Shown: piece after piece, positions 51,896-61,089 of the stretch
How positions within the stretch are numbered: position 1 is the first letter of the stretch
Layout of the letters: the number at the start of each line of letters is the position of its first letter
From: Streptomyces sp. TLI_105
Lineage (GTDB): Bacteria > Actinomycetota > Actinomycetes > Streptomycetales > Streptomycetaceae
Direction: 5' to 3'
Assembly: GCF_900105415.1 (NCBI RefSeq)
Contig: NZ_FNSM01000002.1
Coordinates: forward strand, 225,319 to 289,318
DNA length: 64,000 nt
Translations under genes and position numbers: made by a program
The notes under the pieces: model-generated
The model's database searches: none
Told to the model about the DNA's origin: nothing
What the model saw: the letters and a program-made list of their open reading frames with translations, nothing else

Positions 51896-53302
51896 TTAGG
51901 CAGTGAACAACTGCTCGACGGCGGTTGCCTGTGTTCCGTAGCGCTCGTTCGACGCTTCCAGGACGGCCGCCTTCAGGATGTCGGGCTTCACGTCGGCAAC
52001 GCTCCGCGGCGAGGACACACCCGGCGTATGCTCGTAGTTCCAGACGATAACGTCCAGGAAGACTGGCGCCTTAAACCCTCGCCCCCATGCCAGAAGCGCC
52101 TGGGCGATCGCCGGATAGGGTGTGAAGTCCGGGTTGGTGAGCCATTCCCGCAGATTGGTCTCCGAAACGCTGAAGTCCACGCCCATGGCAGCCAGCGCTT
52201 GGATGACAGCGGAAGGCGTTGTCGGTGGCAGATGGCCCGTCGGGGCGGGGTGGGAGAGCTTGATCGTACGGTCCACGATATATCCGAGCGCGGGCAGTGA
52301 ATTGGCGTTATCGTCCAGACTGTTCTGGAAAACCACCACAAATTGCTGCCCAGTACCCAAGCTCTCGACCACCGCAGCCTCGGAAACCACCTTGATGCCG
52401 GTCTTCAGCGGAGCGTAGCCGACCTTGGACTCGACTACCCCGAAATCCCGTGGCGGGAGGACCGGCCGCCGGGCGAAGTCCAGAAACGAGATGTCGTCGC
52501 CGCCGCCTGCGGACGTGGCGAGGAGCGCGTGCATGAAGTTTGAACTGTCGGGATCCACGAGGGTGCGGCGGATGATGTGCGCGTAGAGGTTCGCCATGTC
52601 GAAGCAGGTCGACGCCTGCGCGACCTTGCCGTCGTTCACACTCGGAATGAGTACGGGAGGCAACGAACCCGTGAAGGTTCCGGCCAGCCAAATACCCGTG
52701 GCGGCTGGCGGGAAGAAGAAGCCGCCAGCCTTCAGCGCACCATTGATCCAACTGTAACCGAGCGCCTGGATGACCGCGGCCGCAGTCTCGTTCGTCCCCT
52801 TGATGATCATCTTATTTAGTTTGTCCTGGAAGCCAGGTTGAAACGAGCAGGCCAACGCACCGGCTGCGGGAGTCGTGGCGAAGATTTGCTCGTACTTCGG
52901 CAACCGCTGCGCCCGGGTGAGGCCCGGTGCGTGGGCAATGGCTGGCACCGACGCGTCGATCACTCCATCGAACTCGCTTCGCAACCGCGTGAACAGCTTC
53001 TGCGGGGTCGTCACCTCTCTGGCCACCGCATTGACACTCCGCCGGAGTTCGTACGCCGCGTACAGCGCGCCAATCTTGGCCAGGCTGGCAGTGAAATAGC
53101 TATCTCCGTAGTGCAGCCCGGCGTGCCGGAAGCCCAGTCCATCCGGCATTTGGTCGACCGCCACGAAGGAGATTGCCGTCCGGAAGGGGTGGGCTAGGCC
53201 GGGATACTCCGTCAGCGCCTCGCTCACGGCGGTGCTGAGCGCTGTCTGCAGAGCGGGGTCGTCACCCAGCAGCGTGGGATAGGGCGTGGGGAAGGGGTTC
53301 AC
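51896..53302 (-). CDS. serine beta-lactamase-like/penicillin-binding-like hydrolase
   Basis: The protein is 468 aa from GTG 53302. Three active-site boxes of the serine beta-lactamase fold are visible: SLAK in YFTASLAKIGALYAAYELRR (nucleophile Ser, about residue 73), GTNETAAAVIQALGYSWING as an SxN-like box, and LKTG in VGYAPLKTGIKVV. The C-terminal about 110 residues (AVIQALAAMGVDFSVSETNL) resemble a separate peptidoglycan-binding-like helical domain. No signal peptide is visible. Codon use is less GC-biased than its neighbours, suggesting later arrival. Substrate unknown. 53303-53880 downstream of its start holds no supported gene. Confidence 0.7.
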   Translation of the reverse strand: MNPFPTPYPTLLGDDPALQTALSTAVSEALTEYPGLAHPFRTAISFVAVDQMPDGLGFRHAGLHYGDSYFTASLAKIGALYAAYELRRSVNAVAREVTTPQKLFTRLRSEFDGVIDASVPAIAHAPGLTRAQRLPKYEQIFATTPAAGALACSFQPGFQDKLNKMIIKGTNETAAAVIQALGYSWINGALKAGGFFFPPAATGIWLAGTFTGSLPPVLIPSVNDGKVAQASTCFDMANLYAHIIRRTLVDPDSSNFMHALLATSAGGGDDISFLDFARRPVLPPRDFGVVESKVGYAPLKTGIKVVSEAAVVESLGTGQQFVVVFQNSLDDNANSLPALGYIVDRTIKLSHPAPTGHLPPTTPSAVIQALAAMGVDFSVSETNLREWLTNPDFTPYPAIAQALLAWGRGFKAPVFLDVIVWNYEHTPGVSSPRSVADVKPDILKAAVLEASNERYGTQATAVEQLFTA

Positions 53303-53881
53303 CTAGTCAGGATCAGCCTGGCTGTCAGGGACCGCACGCGGTAGGGGGCGAACAGGTGAGGCCCGGGGCATGTCCGGCACGGATGCCTGTTTGGCGTGCT
53401 CGCACCATCACCCCTGGTGACGGACGGACAGTGAGCGTTGTTCATCCTGAACGTGCTGGTCAGGGGGCTTGTGTGGGTTCGTTGTCCGGTCCTCGTGCTG
53501 GTGGTGGGGGGTTGTCTGCGATGAAGATCGTTTGTCAGCGGGCGATCTCGGTATCGAGAACGGTGATCCACCTCTCGGCGTTCTCTCCGAGGCCACCACC
53601 TACAACTTCACCGCCGATGGCCGCCCTGGCTTCCTCCCGTGAACCCCATCGATTCCACGATCTACAGGGCCCGCGCTGCCGCAACGAAGGCTCTGGTGCC
53701 CGAGTAGAACCGCTACGTTTACAGGCGCGGGCAAATCACGCAACCGCCTTCCCCCGGCCAAACTCGCGGACGGCAGGGCCCTGGGCTCAACCTTGCCCTG
53801 AGGCCGCCACCACCGCCTCACAGCTGCCACGGGGCCAGCAGACCGCACCCGCAGGGCCGCCTCCTGCGACACCACCCCTTA

Positions 53882-54747
53882 GACCGTGTCCTATGTGGTG
53901 AGGCGGAGGAGTCGTTTGTAGCAACAGATGGCTGCGGCGAGACCGAGGAAGGCCAGGTAGTTGCGGGGGTGTCGTTCGTAGCGGTGGTTGAGCCGGCGGT
54001 AGCCGGTCAGCCAGGACATGGTCCGCTCGATGACCCATCGGCGGCGGCCAAGGCGTTCGGACGATTCGATGCTCTTGCGGGCGATGCGGACGCCAATACG
54101 TTTGCCGCGGAGCCATTTCCGCAGTTCAGGGATGTCGTAGGCCTTGTCGGCATGCAGGCGCTGGGGCTTGAAGTGACGGCCGCGGTGGGGGTCGTGTCTC
54201 GTTTGGTGGCCGAGCACCATAGGCTTCAGGGCCTGGCTGTCGTGGGTGTTGGCGGCCGAGAGGCCGACGAGGAGGGGCAGGCCGTTCGCGTCCGACAGGA
54301 CGTGCATCTTGGAACCCGGCTTACCCCGGTCCACGGGGCTCGGGCCGGTGAGTTCGCCCCTTTTTTGGCCCGGACGTGGGCGGAGTCGAGGACGGCGCGG
54401 GACAGGTCGAGCAGGCCGGCGTCGTCGAGGCGGTGGAGGATCTCCTCGTGCAGTCGGCCCCAGACTCCTGCACGCGACCAGATCAGGAACCGGCGGTGGG
54501 CGGTCGACTTCGATATCCCGAAGCACGGTGGCAAGGCCCGCCAGGCGCAACCACTGACTAGGACGTAGATGATCGCGGCGAACAGCGTCTCATCAGGCGT
54601 GTCCGGCGTTCCACCGCCCTGTGGTCGCACCCTCGACGGTGGGATCAGCGGCTTCGCGATTTCCCACAACCCGTCCGGAACAATCCAACTCCACATGCCC
54701 CGCCCCATGCCGTGCCCAACGACCGCCTCACCACATAGGACACGGTC
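53882..54747 (-). mobile_element. IS5-family insertion sequence (866 bp), TA duplication
   Basis: Inverted ends GACCGTGTCCTATGTGGTGA (53882 inward) match the opposite end (GTGTCCTATGTGGTGAGGCG inverted at 54747) and are flanked by TA on both sides (53880-53881, 54748-54749), typical of the IS427 group. Confidence 0.85.
53891..54708 (-). CDS. IS5-family transposase made by -1 frameshifting
   Basis: Frame A from ATG 54708: DGLWEIAKPLIPPSRVRPQG, YVLVSGCAWRALPPCFGISK, LDSAHVRAKKGANSPARAP. Frame B continues to 53891: TGPSPVDRGKPGSKMHVLSD, LHADKAYDIPELRKWLRGKR, RRRWVIERTMSWLTGYRRLN. The frames join at an A6G4 run (54357-54366, minus strand), a standard -1 slippery site in this group. The D-D-E positions (DSAHVRA, DKAYD, IERT) are present, so the element is probably functional. 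Confidence 0.85.
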
Positions 54748-54759
54748 TAAGAGGTCCTA

Positions 54760-55671
54760 GGCGGTGTCTTCAAATGGGTCGGAGCCAGAGGAGGAGGGAT
54801 GCGATGGTGACGGCTGCCTGGTAGGACTCGCGGGTTTTGTCGTAGCGAGTGGCGATCGCGCGGAACTGTTTCAGGCGGTTGAAGCAGCGTTCGACGACGT
54901 TGCGGTTCTTGTAGATCTGCTTGTCGAAGACGGGTGGCCTGCCTCCACCGCGGCCACGTCGGGAGCGGTGGGCACGCTGGTCGCGGCGTTCGGGGATAGT
55001 GTGGCCGATCCCGCGTTTGCGCAGGTAGGCGCGTATTTTGCGGGAGCTGTATCCCTTGTCGCCCAGGACGTGGTCGGGGCGGGTCCGGGGCTGGCCGGGC
55101 CCGGACCGCCGGACCTTGATGGTCTTCATGACCTCTTCGAAGTACGTGCAGTCGGCGGCGTTGCCGCCGGTGAGGACGAAGCCGAGCGGCCGGCCGCGGC
55201 CGTCGCAGGCGAGGTGGATTTTCGTCGTCAGCCCACCTCGGGATCGACCGAGGGCGTGATCACATACTTCGTCCCCCTGCCCTGCCCCTTTTTGCGAGCA
55301 CCGGCCGCATGTTGATGGGCCCGCGCGACTGTGGAGTCGACCGACACCAGCCAGTCGATGTCACCGGCCGCATCCCTTTCCGCCTGGACCGCCGCCAGCA
55401 TCCGCGTGAACGTTCCATCTAGCGCCCACCTGCGGAAACGCGTATACAAAGTGCGCCAAGGCCCGTATCGCTCGGGCACATCACGCCACGCTGTTCCCGT
55501 CCGTAGCTTCCAGACGATCCCGTTCAGTACCCGCCTGTCATCGAGCCGTGGCCGTCCCGACGACGCCTGCGGCAACAGCGCGGACAACGCTTTCCACTCA
55601 AGATCTGACAGCTCATGACGACGCACCATGCACTACATGGTCCGCCATCAGAACCCTTTGAAGACACTGCC
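54760..55671 (-). mobile_element. second IS5-family insertion sequence (912 bp), TA duplication
   Basis: Ends GGCGGTGTCTTCAAA and, inverted, GGCAGTGTCTTCAAA differ at one position and are flanked by TA (54758-54759 and 55672-55673). It lies only 12 bp from the previous IS. Confidence 0.85.
54770..55629 (-). CDS. IS5-family transposase made by -1 frameshifting
   Basis: Frame A from ATG 55629: HELSDLEWKALSALLPQASS, LNGIVWKLRTGTAWRDVPER, WLVSVDSTVARAHQHAAGAR. Frame B to 54770: HALGRSRGGLTTKIHLACDG, DHVLGDKGYSSRKIRAYLRK, YKNRNVVERCFNRLKQFRAI. They join by -1 slippage at an A5G4 run near 55290. The catalytic DST, DKGY and ERCF positions are intact. Confidence 0.85.
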
Positions 55672-55774
55672 TAGGGCACAACAATCATGCGAGCAGCGCG
55701 TGGCGTCGTGTTCCCTGACGTCACGCGGGTGAGTATGTACGGACCCAGCCCTCTTCCCGCACCGAGGCGATGCG

Positions 55775-56311
55775 ATGTCCGACCGCACCGGCCCTGTCCG
55801 TCCCGAGAACGTCGCGCCAAGGTGGATCTCGCGGCACCGGCCGCCGGAGCAGTCGCTGTTCAGCGGCATCTACGGACTGGTGCTGGCCAGCGCCCTGGTG
55901 GCCGCGTTGGACGCGACGGGCGAGAAGGCCGATCCCGGTTCGGACGCACTGTGGGTACTGCTCACCGCGCTGGCGTCAGGCACCGCCCACGGGTACGCGC
56001 ACGTCATCGCCCAGCGTGCGTCCGTCGACCGGGCAGCCACCACCAGCAGACTGCGGTTGGTGCTCGCCGAGTGGCCCCTGGTCGCCGCCGTGCTGCCCAC
56101 GGTGGGGATGCTGCTTGCCGCGGTAGCCGGGTGGTGGGCAGAGGCCACGGCTGTGGACGCGGCCCTGCTGTTCAACACCGTCGCCTTGTTCGGCTGGGGC
56201 ACCTGGGCCGCCCACACCGCCGGGCACGGATGGCCGTCCTCGTGCCGGGCAGGGGGCCTGGACATGCTGATCGGCCTGGTGATCATTATCGCGAATGCCC
56301 TGATCAAGTAG
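55775..56311 (+). CDS. hypothetical four-helix membrane protein
   Basis: The protein is 178 aa from ATG 55775. Hydrophobic segments: IYGLVLASALVAAL (about 32), ALWVLLTALASGTAHGYAHV (58), LVAAVLPTVGMLLAAVAGWW (100), AALLFNTVALFGWGTWAAHT (127) and a last one LDMLIGLVIIIANALI. It is an integral membrane protein of unknown role, often found singly in Streptomyces. ATG 55775 gives the full first segment. A GTG/ATG at 55687 in another frame is a shadow. Confidence 0.75.
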   Translation: MSDRTGPVRPENVAPRWISRHRPPEQSLFSGIYGLVLASALVAALDATGEKADPGSDALWVLLTALASGTAHGYAHVIAQRASVDRAATTSRLRLVLAEWPLVAAVLPTVGMLLAAVAGWWAEATAVDAALLFNTVALFGWGTWAAHTAGHGWPSSCRAGGLDMLIGLVIIIANALIK

Positions 56312-56427
56312 CCAGGCCGTCGGGTGCCATGTCGGTGAGAAAGGCCGCGAGTCCTTGAGCCTTTTCCAGCCTGATGCGTGTGCTGGCGGGAGGAGCCTAC
56401 GGGCAGCCTCCAGAGATCTCGGACAGT

Positions 56428-56455
56428 CATGGAGCTCCTGGCCAGGAGCTCCATG
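56428..56455. repeat. 28-bp perfect palindrome
   Basis: CATGGAGCTCCTGG followed directly by its reverse complement (56428-56455), with no loop. It lies in the 410-bp gene-free stretch 56312-56722. It may be an operator, a cruciform-forming site or a recombination remnant; no T run follows. Confidence 0.6.
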
Positions 56456-56722
56456 GCAACTGTGAGGACCAGACCGGCACCGCGGCGCTGAACAGCACGG
56501 ATGCCAGGTTGGAAACGGCTCACTGTTGCGCCACGGCCCCCGCCCTCTGCGGGCCGGGCGGTACAGCCCGCAGAGCGCGCGATTCTGGCCCCCGCCGCAC
56601 TTCTTGAGGCAAGCCCGTGATCAGCATCGACGGCCGTGACGTGCTGCCCCGTCACGGGGGGGCTGGTGTTCTGTGAGCCGGCTCTGGGTCTGCGGCTGCT
56701 GCTTCTGGTTGCCCTGCCGATG

Positions 56723-57199
56723 TCATGCCGGAAGCCACGTGGCGAGTTCCTCCTCGGTGTAGCGCCGGCCGCGGCCGGCGGGGTCGTCGCAGCCTTCGGG
56801 GAGGTGGATTCCTCGCTGGCGGGACTGCTTGAAGTACTGGCGCATCGTCGCCGCTTTCCACGGCACGGTTCCCCGCTGGTGGGCCTCGTCCAGGAAGTAG
56901 CGGGCAGGCCCGTCTGTTTCCCCCGTGCTGGGAGCAGGATGTGAGTCGGCGGGCTGCGGAGGGAGCGGGCGCAACGGCGGCACGACGGGGGCCTGCCCGC
57001 ATGCGTGCGGGCGTTCCTGGATGACGGTCGGCTCCATTTTCGCCAGGACTTTTGCGAGTGCGGGGCCGGGGGCACCGGCGGTGATCGCCTGTGCTGTCAG
57101 TTCGGACACGAGCGCGCCGGCGTTGCGCAGGGCGGCTGCTTTGGTGTTGCGGGTCTGCACCGCCTCCGGCAGCTCTTTCAGAAGACGGGTCCATTCCAC
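56723..57199 (-). CDS. small DNA-binding-type protein upstream of tap
   Basis: The protein is 158 aa from GTG 57199, which has an ideal GGAGGAG site (an ATG at 57370 would add a low-complexity N-terminus). EWTRLLKELPEAVQTRNTKA, NAGALVSELTAQAITAGAPG and GPALAKVLAKMEPTVIQ are helical. The C-terminus ARYFLDEAHQRGTVPWKAAT, MRQYFKQSRQRGIHLPEGCD, RRYTEEELATWLP looks like a MerR/HTH-type DNA-binding end. It is divergent from tap, so it may regulate the telomere operon. The family is not recognised. Confidence 0.6.
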   Translation of the reverse strand: MEWTRLLKELPEAVQTRNTKAAALRNAGALVSELTAQAITAGAPGPALAKVLAKMEPTVIQERPHACGQAPVVPPLRPLPPQPADSHPAPSTGETDGPARYFLDEAHQRGTVPWKAATMRQYFKQSRQRGIHLPEGCDDPAGRGRRYTEEELATWLPA

Positions 57200-57604
57200 G
57201 CTCCTCCAACGTCCTTGCGGGGCCGGGGTGGCGGCAGAGGCTCGGGGGAGCGTGGCCCGGTGCGATCCGGTCCGGCCCATCGTGGGCAGTGAAGCCTCCC
57301 GGGGCCTGGTCGGCGAGGCCCCGGGTTCGGGACGGGGCGGCGCGGGGCGGTGGTAAGCGGTACTCACCATCGGTGAGCAAGGCTCCCTGGCCCTGAGAGG
57401 CTCTCACCTCTTTTTCCCAGGTGAACGGCCTTGCTGAAAGGGCGTGGTGAGTTCGCGTTTACCACGGGGCCGGCCCCGTCCGCGGCTGGCAGTCGCGCTC
57501 CCGCCGTCCTCCCGGTTCGGGGGCTGCAGCAGCTTCCGCCCTGCTCACGCCACTACCCCTAGACAATCGAATGGATTTACCGCTCTGCCTTGCCTAGCTG
57601 GTCT

Positions 57605-57669
57605 TTTACTTGAAGATCTTCAAATCCAACTATAAATTCAAGGTTAAAACTGGTAGGTTTTTCCTGGAG
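57605..57669 (+). promoter_or_regulatory. tap promoter/operator region
   Basis: An unusually AT-rich island precedes tap. It has a perfect 14-bp palindrome TTGAAGATCTTCAA (57610-57623) and TATAAA (57631-57636) about 15 bp after TTGAAG, giving a -35/-10 pair with an overlapping operator. The tap ribosome site CTGGAGGTG follows at 57664. Confidence 0.5.
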
Positions 57670-57676
57670 GTGAGCC

Positions 57677-59875
57677 ATGTCGATGGACCCGAAGAAGGAT
57701 CCGCGGGAAGAGGCCCTGTTCAGGGCCGTGGAGGAGTTGCTGGCGGGTGGGCCGGTGTTCCCCGAGCCTGCCGAACGGTCGCGTCTGCGTGAGGCGGCCG
57801 GTGTCACGCAGGCTGGCCTCGCTCGCGTCCTGGAGACCTCGACGCAGACGGTGAAGAACTGGGAGTCGGGCCGCAGCGAGCCGCGGCCGCCGCGCCGCGC
57901 CCCGTACCTGGCGCTGCTGGAGGGCTGGGCGAAGAAGTACCCCGCACCCCGCACGGCAGGCGCTCCGGCCACCGATTCTCCGGCACCGCCGGCTCCGGCC
58001 GCAGTTCCTCCGGAAACCCCCTCGGAGCAGCCGGTCGTGGCCGCCGCTCCCCGGCCGAGCACCACCCGCCCGACGTCGGCACCGAGGCGTCCGACGGCCA
58101 CCGCGAGAAAGACACCGGCGAAGCCGGCGGCCGCCGGGGCCGATCCCCGGTTCGCCAACGGCCCGCTCGCTGTCATCACGGTGGAGGACGGCGCGGTCTT
58201 CGCCTACTGCGTCGGCGGCCTGGTCCTCGACGTCCCCGCGACGAGTCTGCCCGCGCTGGTGGAGTGGACGCTGGCCGAGGCCCGTCTCGGCGCGCCCCGC
58301 CTGGACGGCTCGGGCCGGGACGCGGACCCCCTGCTCGTCCTGACCCCGGCCGCACTCGGCTACTACGGCCTGCCGGTCGAGCTGACCGACGAGGAGCGGC
58401 TCGCCGGCCGCCTGCCCGCCGACCACAAGGCGATCGCCCAGATCGAGGCCGCCGAGTGGCAGCTGACCCGGCGGGGGCTGGGCCCGTGGGCGCGGATCTA
58501 CCGCCCCGCGCAGGGCGGCCGCCGCCTGTGCGTCCAGCTGTGCATCCCGTCCTGGAGAGCGCTGGACGTACGGTCCTGGGGGCATGCCGCCGAGCTGCCG
58601 CCGGCGGAACTCGCCCGCGTGCTGGGCCTGTACGCCTCGCGGGTGATCACTCCGCGCGGCTCGACCGCGGTGACGGGCCTGGAGCTGATGACCTCGCTGC
58701 ACCCGCCGACCCGCGCGTCGGCCGCGGACGCCGAGGGCCGTCGGCACAGCGTCCACAACCCGGGCTCGCTCGGGAAGGACCCGATGGACCCGCCGCCGTG
58801 CGAAGCGGTCGACGGCCACCCGGTTCTTGCGGATCTGCCCCGGTTTCACGTCCGCGGCCCTGAGGAGAAGGTTTTCGAGGAGGCGTTCGACTGGGCGCGG
58901 GAGCTCACGGACGCGGAGTGCATGGCGCCGCACCTGGTCGGCATCGACGTCAACATGGCCTTCGGTGCCGGGGCCAATGGCGCGGTCGTGGGCCTGGCGA
59001 CGCCACCCGTTCACGTCCCCCGCCCTGCCTTCGACCCGGCCGTGCCCGGTTCCTGGCTGGTCGACCTGTCCCACGTCGACCTCTCCCGGGTCCTGGTCGG
59101 CAAACAGTGGACCCAGCTGAAGGGCGAGCTGCTGCCCAGTCCGTTCACCCCGAGTGGCGAAACCCCGACGGGCCCGGCCTGGTACGCGACTCCCACCGTC
59201 GCCTACGCCGTCGAGCTCGGCTACGACGTCACTCCCATCGAGGCGTGGCTGCGCCCGGACGCGGGCCGCTACCTGGACGCCTGGTACAAGCGCCTGCGGG
59301 ATGCTTACATCGCGACGATGGCCGATCTCGGCGTGGGCGAGAAGCTCAGCCCGGCCGAGTACCTGGCCGCGATGGACGGCTACAAGCACCGTGATCCGGA
59401 GGCGGCGATCGTGCTGGACGCCATCAAGGGCACCGTGAAGTTCGGCCTCGGCAAGCTCAGGGAGAAGGCGCGCGGCGGGAACTGGCGGCCGGGCCAGCCC
59501 TGGCCGGCGCTCGCCCGTCCGACGTGGCGCCCGGACATCCGCGACACCGTCATCTCCCGGACCCGCACCGGGATGCACCGCAAGATGGTCGCGCTCGCGG
59601 CCGCGACCGGCCGCTACCCGGTCGCCGTCCTGTCCGACTGCGCGGTCTACGCCGCCCAGGGCCCCTCCCCGCTCGACGTCCTGCCCTACACCGCCGCCGG
59701 CAAGACGATCCCCGGCTCCTTCCGGATCGGGGTGTCCCCGGGGATGGTCAAGCACGAGGGCACCCGGACCCCGCTGTGGGCCGAACAGCTGCGTGAGCAG
59801 ACCCAGGACCCGCTGCTGAACCTGGCCCGCTACATCAAGACCGGCGGCACGACCGGCCCGGACTCGGGGGAGTAG
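57677..59875 (+). CDS. tap: telomere-associated protein Tap
   Basis: The protein is 732 aa from ATG 57677, near the about 740-aa size of known Tap proteins. An N-terminal HTH (AAGVTQAGLARVLETSTQTV, KNWESGRSEPR, residues about 36-70) is followed by a Pro/Ala linker (95-155) and the long Tap core: FANGPLAVITVEDGAVFAYC, LPADHKAIAQIEAAEWQLTR, HLVGIDVNMAFGAGANGAVV, ATPTVAYAVELGYDVTPIEA, HRKMVALAAATGRYPVAVLS. Tap binds the folded 3' overhang of linear Streptomyces telomeres and recruits the terminal protein. tpg follows after 3 bases, as in known tap-tpg operons. Confidence 0.92.
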   Translation: MSMDPKKDPREEALFRAVEELLAGGPVFPEPAERSRLREAAGVTQAGLARVLETSTQTVKNWESGRSEPRPPRRAPYLALLEGWAKKYPAPRTAGAPATDSPAPPAPAAVPPETPSEQPVVAAAPRPSTTRPTSAPRRPTATARKTPAKPAAAGADPRFANGPLAVITVEDGAVFAYCVGGLVLDVPATSLPALVEWTLAEARLGAPRLDGSGRDADPLLVLTPAALGYYGLPVELTDEERLAGRLPADHKAIAQIEAAEWQLTRRGLGPWARIYRPAQGGRRLCVQLCIPSWRALDVRSWGHAAELPPAELARVLGLYASRVITPRGSTAVTGLELMTSLHPPTRASAADAEGRRHSVHNPGSLGKDPMDPPPCEAVDGHPVLADLPRFHVRGPEEKVFEEAFDWARELTDAECMAPHLVGIDVNMAFGAGANGAVVGLATPPVHVPRPAFDPAVPGSWLVDLSHVDLSRVLVGKQWTQLKGELLPSPFTPSGETPTGPAWYATPTVAYAVELGYDVTPIEAWLRPDAGRYLDAWYKRLRDAYIATMADLGVGEKLSPAEYLAAMDGYKHRDPEAAIVLDAIKGTVKFGLGKLREKARGGNWRPGQPWPALARPTWRPDIRDTVISRTRTGMHRKMVALAAATGRYPVAVLSDCAVYAAQGPSPLDVLPYTAAGKTIPGSFRIGVSPGMVKHEGTRTPLWAEQLREQTQDPLLNLARYIKTGGTTGPDSGE

Positions 59876-59878
59876 ACC

Positions 59879-60439
59879 ATGGTGATCAAGTCGGTCGGCG
59901 AGGGCCTGGACCGCGTCCTGGACAAGGCACTCACCCGCCCCGTCCCGAAGACGGCAGGCGCGCAGGTGCGCTTCCTGGTCAAGCAGCTCAAGGGCACCCG
60001 GGCGGTCGCCGGGCTCCTCGGCATCTCCCAGCGCACCGTGGAGCGGTACGTGAAGGGCCAGATCAAGAAGCCGCGCCCCCAGCTCGCCGCCCTGATCCAG
60101 GGGGAGGCGAGCAAGCGGTGGCAGCCGAAGGTGAAAGAGAAGGCGAAGAAGGCGGCAGCCAGCACGAACGGCCTGATGATCGACGTCCGCGCCAGCCTCG
60201 GCTACGAAGCCCCGGCCGGCACCACCGACGAAGCCCGTGAACGCCACCTGACCCTCGCGCTTCCCCCACGCCACGCCGAGCGGATCTTCGCGGCACAGGA
60301 GCGCGGCGGGGAGCAGCAGATGCGACAGGCGGTCGCGGACGCGCTGAAAGAGGTGTACTTCCAGCAACGCGGCACCCGGGCGGCGAGCCTGGAGGAAGTG
60401 CGCATGCTGAACGTCGAGCACATCGAGTTCGACCTGTGA
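59879..60439 (+). CDS. tpg: telomere terminal protein Tpg
   Basis: The protein is 186 aa from ATG 59879 (family about 184-185 aa), with GGGGGA upstream inside the tap end. An HTH near residue 40 (RAVAGLLGISQRTVERYVKG) is followed by a basic stretch KPRPQLAALIQGEASKRWQP and KVKEKAKKAA. The conserved C-terminus includes TLALPPRHAERIFAAQERGG and LKEVYFQQRGT. Tpg is attached covalently to the 5' ends and primes end patching. A complete tap-tpg pair means this replicon can maintain its own linear ends. Confidence 0.92.
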   Translation: MVIKSVGEGLDRVLDKALTRPVPKTAGAQVRFLVKQLKGTRAVAGLLGISQRTVERYVKGQIKKPRPQLAALIQGEASKRWQPKVKEKAKKAAASTNGLMIDVRASLGYEAPAGTTDEARERHLTLALPPRHAERIFAAQERGGEQQMRQAVADALKEVYFQQRGTRAASLEEVRMLNVEHIEFDL

Positions 60440-60506
60440 CCAGGACGGGTGATGCCGCCTCCGGAGCTGCCCGCCCGGAGGCCGCCGTTGAAAGGGACCG
60501 CAGACG

Positions 60507-61055
60507 ATGAGCATCTGGAGCGCGGCGGACATCGCCCGGGACTCCCTCCGTCGGCAGGCGGCAGGCCTGAACGTCGAGCAGGTCGCGGAGAAGGTCGCTG
60601 AGGCGGCGCAGCGCGAGCGGGAAACCGCCCGTGACGCCCTCCGTGGCATCAGCTCCGGAACCGGCCTGGTGGACGTCGATCCGCAGCGGCTGGCCGAGAC
60701 GTGGGCGGCCAAGCACACCGAATGGCGCCGGATCCAGGACCTGCTCGCGGCGGCCGGCTCCGGCGTCTACGACCCGGATGCCGATACGGTCGGCACCGGC
60801 TGGGACCGCGAGCGGGCCACCTACCGGGCGCAGCGGCTCGCGGCCGCCGAGGAGCACCGGGCCCGCCGCCGCGAGGAGGCGTCCGCCGTCACCCCGCAGC
60901 TGTGGCTGAGTGCCGCGCAGGCCGCCCCGGTCCGGCATGCCTCCGCCCGCACCGGCCTGACGCTGGAGCAGATCCTCACGCAGCTCGCCGCCCGTATCGA
61001 GACCGGCCCCGACGGGACACTGTCCGTGCCGCCGTTCCACCCCGACCACATTTGA
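60507..61055 (+). CDS. hypothetical protein downstream of tpg
   Basis: The protein is 182 aa from ATG 60507 (GAAAGGGA upstream). It is almost wholly helical and charged: AEKVAEAAQRERETARDALR, DPQRLAETWAAKHTEWRRIQ, WDRERATYRAQRLAAAEEHR, ASARTGLTLEQILTQLAARI. It is probably a coiled-coil cytoplasmic protein. It lies between tpg and a telomere-type helicase on the same strand, so it probably belongs to the terminal operon. The family is not recognised. Confidence 0.65.
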   Translation: MSIWSAADIARDSLRRQAAGLNVEQVAEKVAEAAQRERETARDALRGISSGTGLVDVDPQRLAETWAAKHTEWRRIQDLLAAAGSGVYDPDADTVGTGWDRERATYRAQRLAAAEEHRARRREEASAVTPQLWLSAAQAAPVRHASARTGLTLEQILTQLAARIETGPDGTLSVPPFHPDHI

Positions 61056-61089
61056 CCCGCACCACCCTGGCCGAAGGAGACAAGGGCAC

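Noticed and set aside
57644..60718. 1024-residue open frame on the minus strand across tap and tpg
   Set aside because: It mirrors real genes on the other strand. Such long antisense frames arise from GC-rich third positions, and the translation is low-complexity with no domain.
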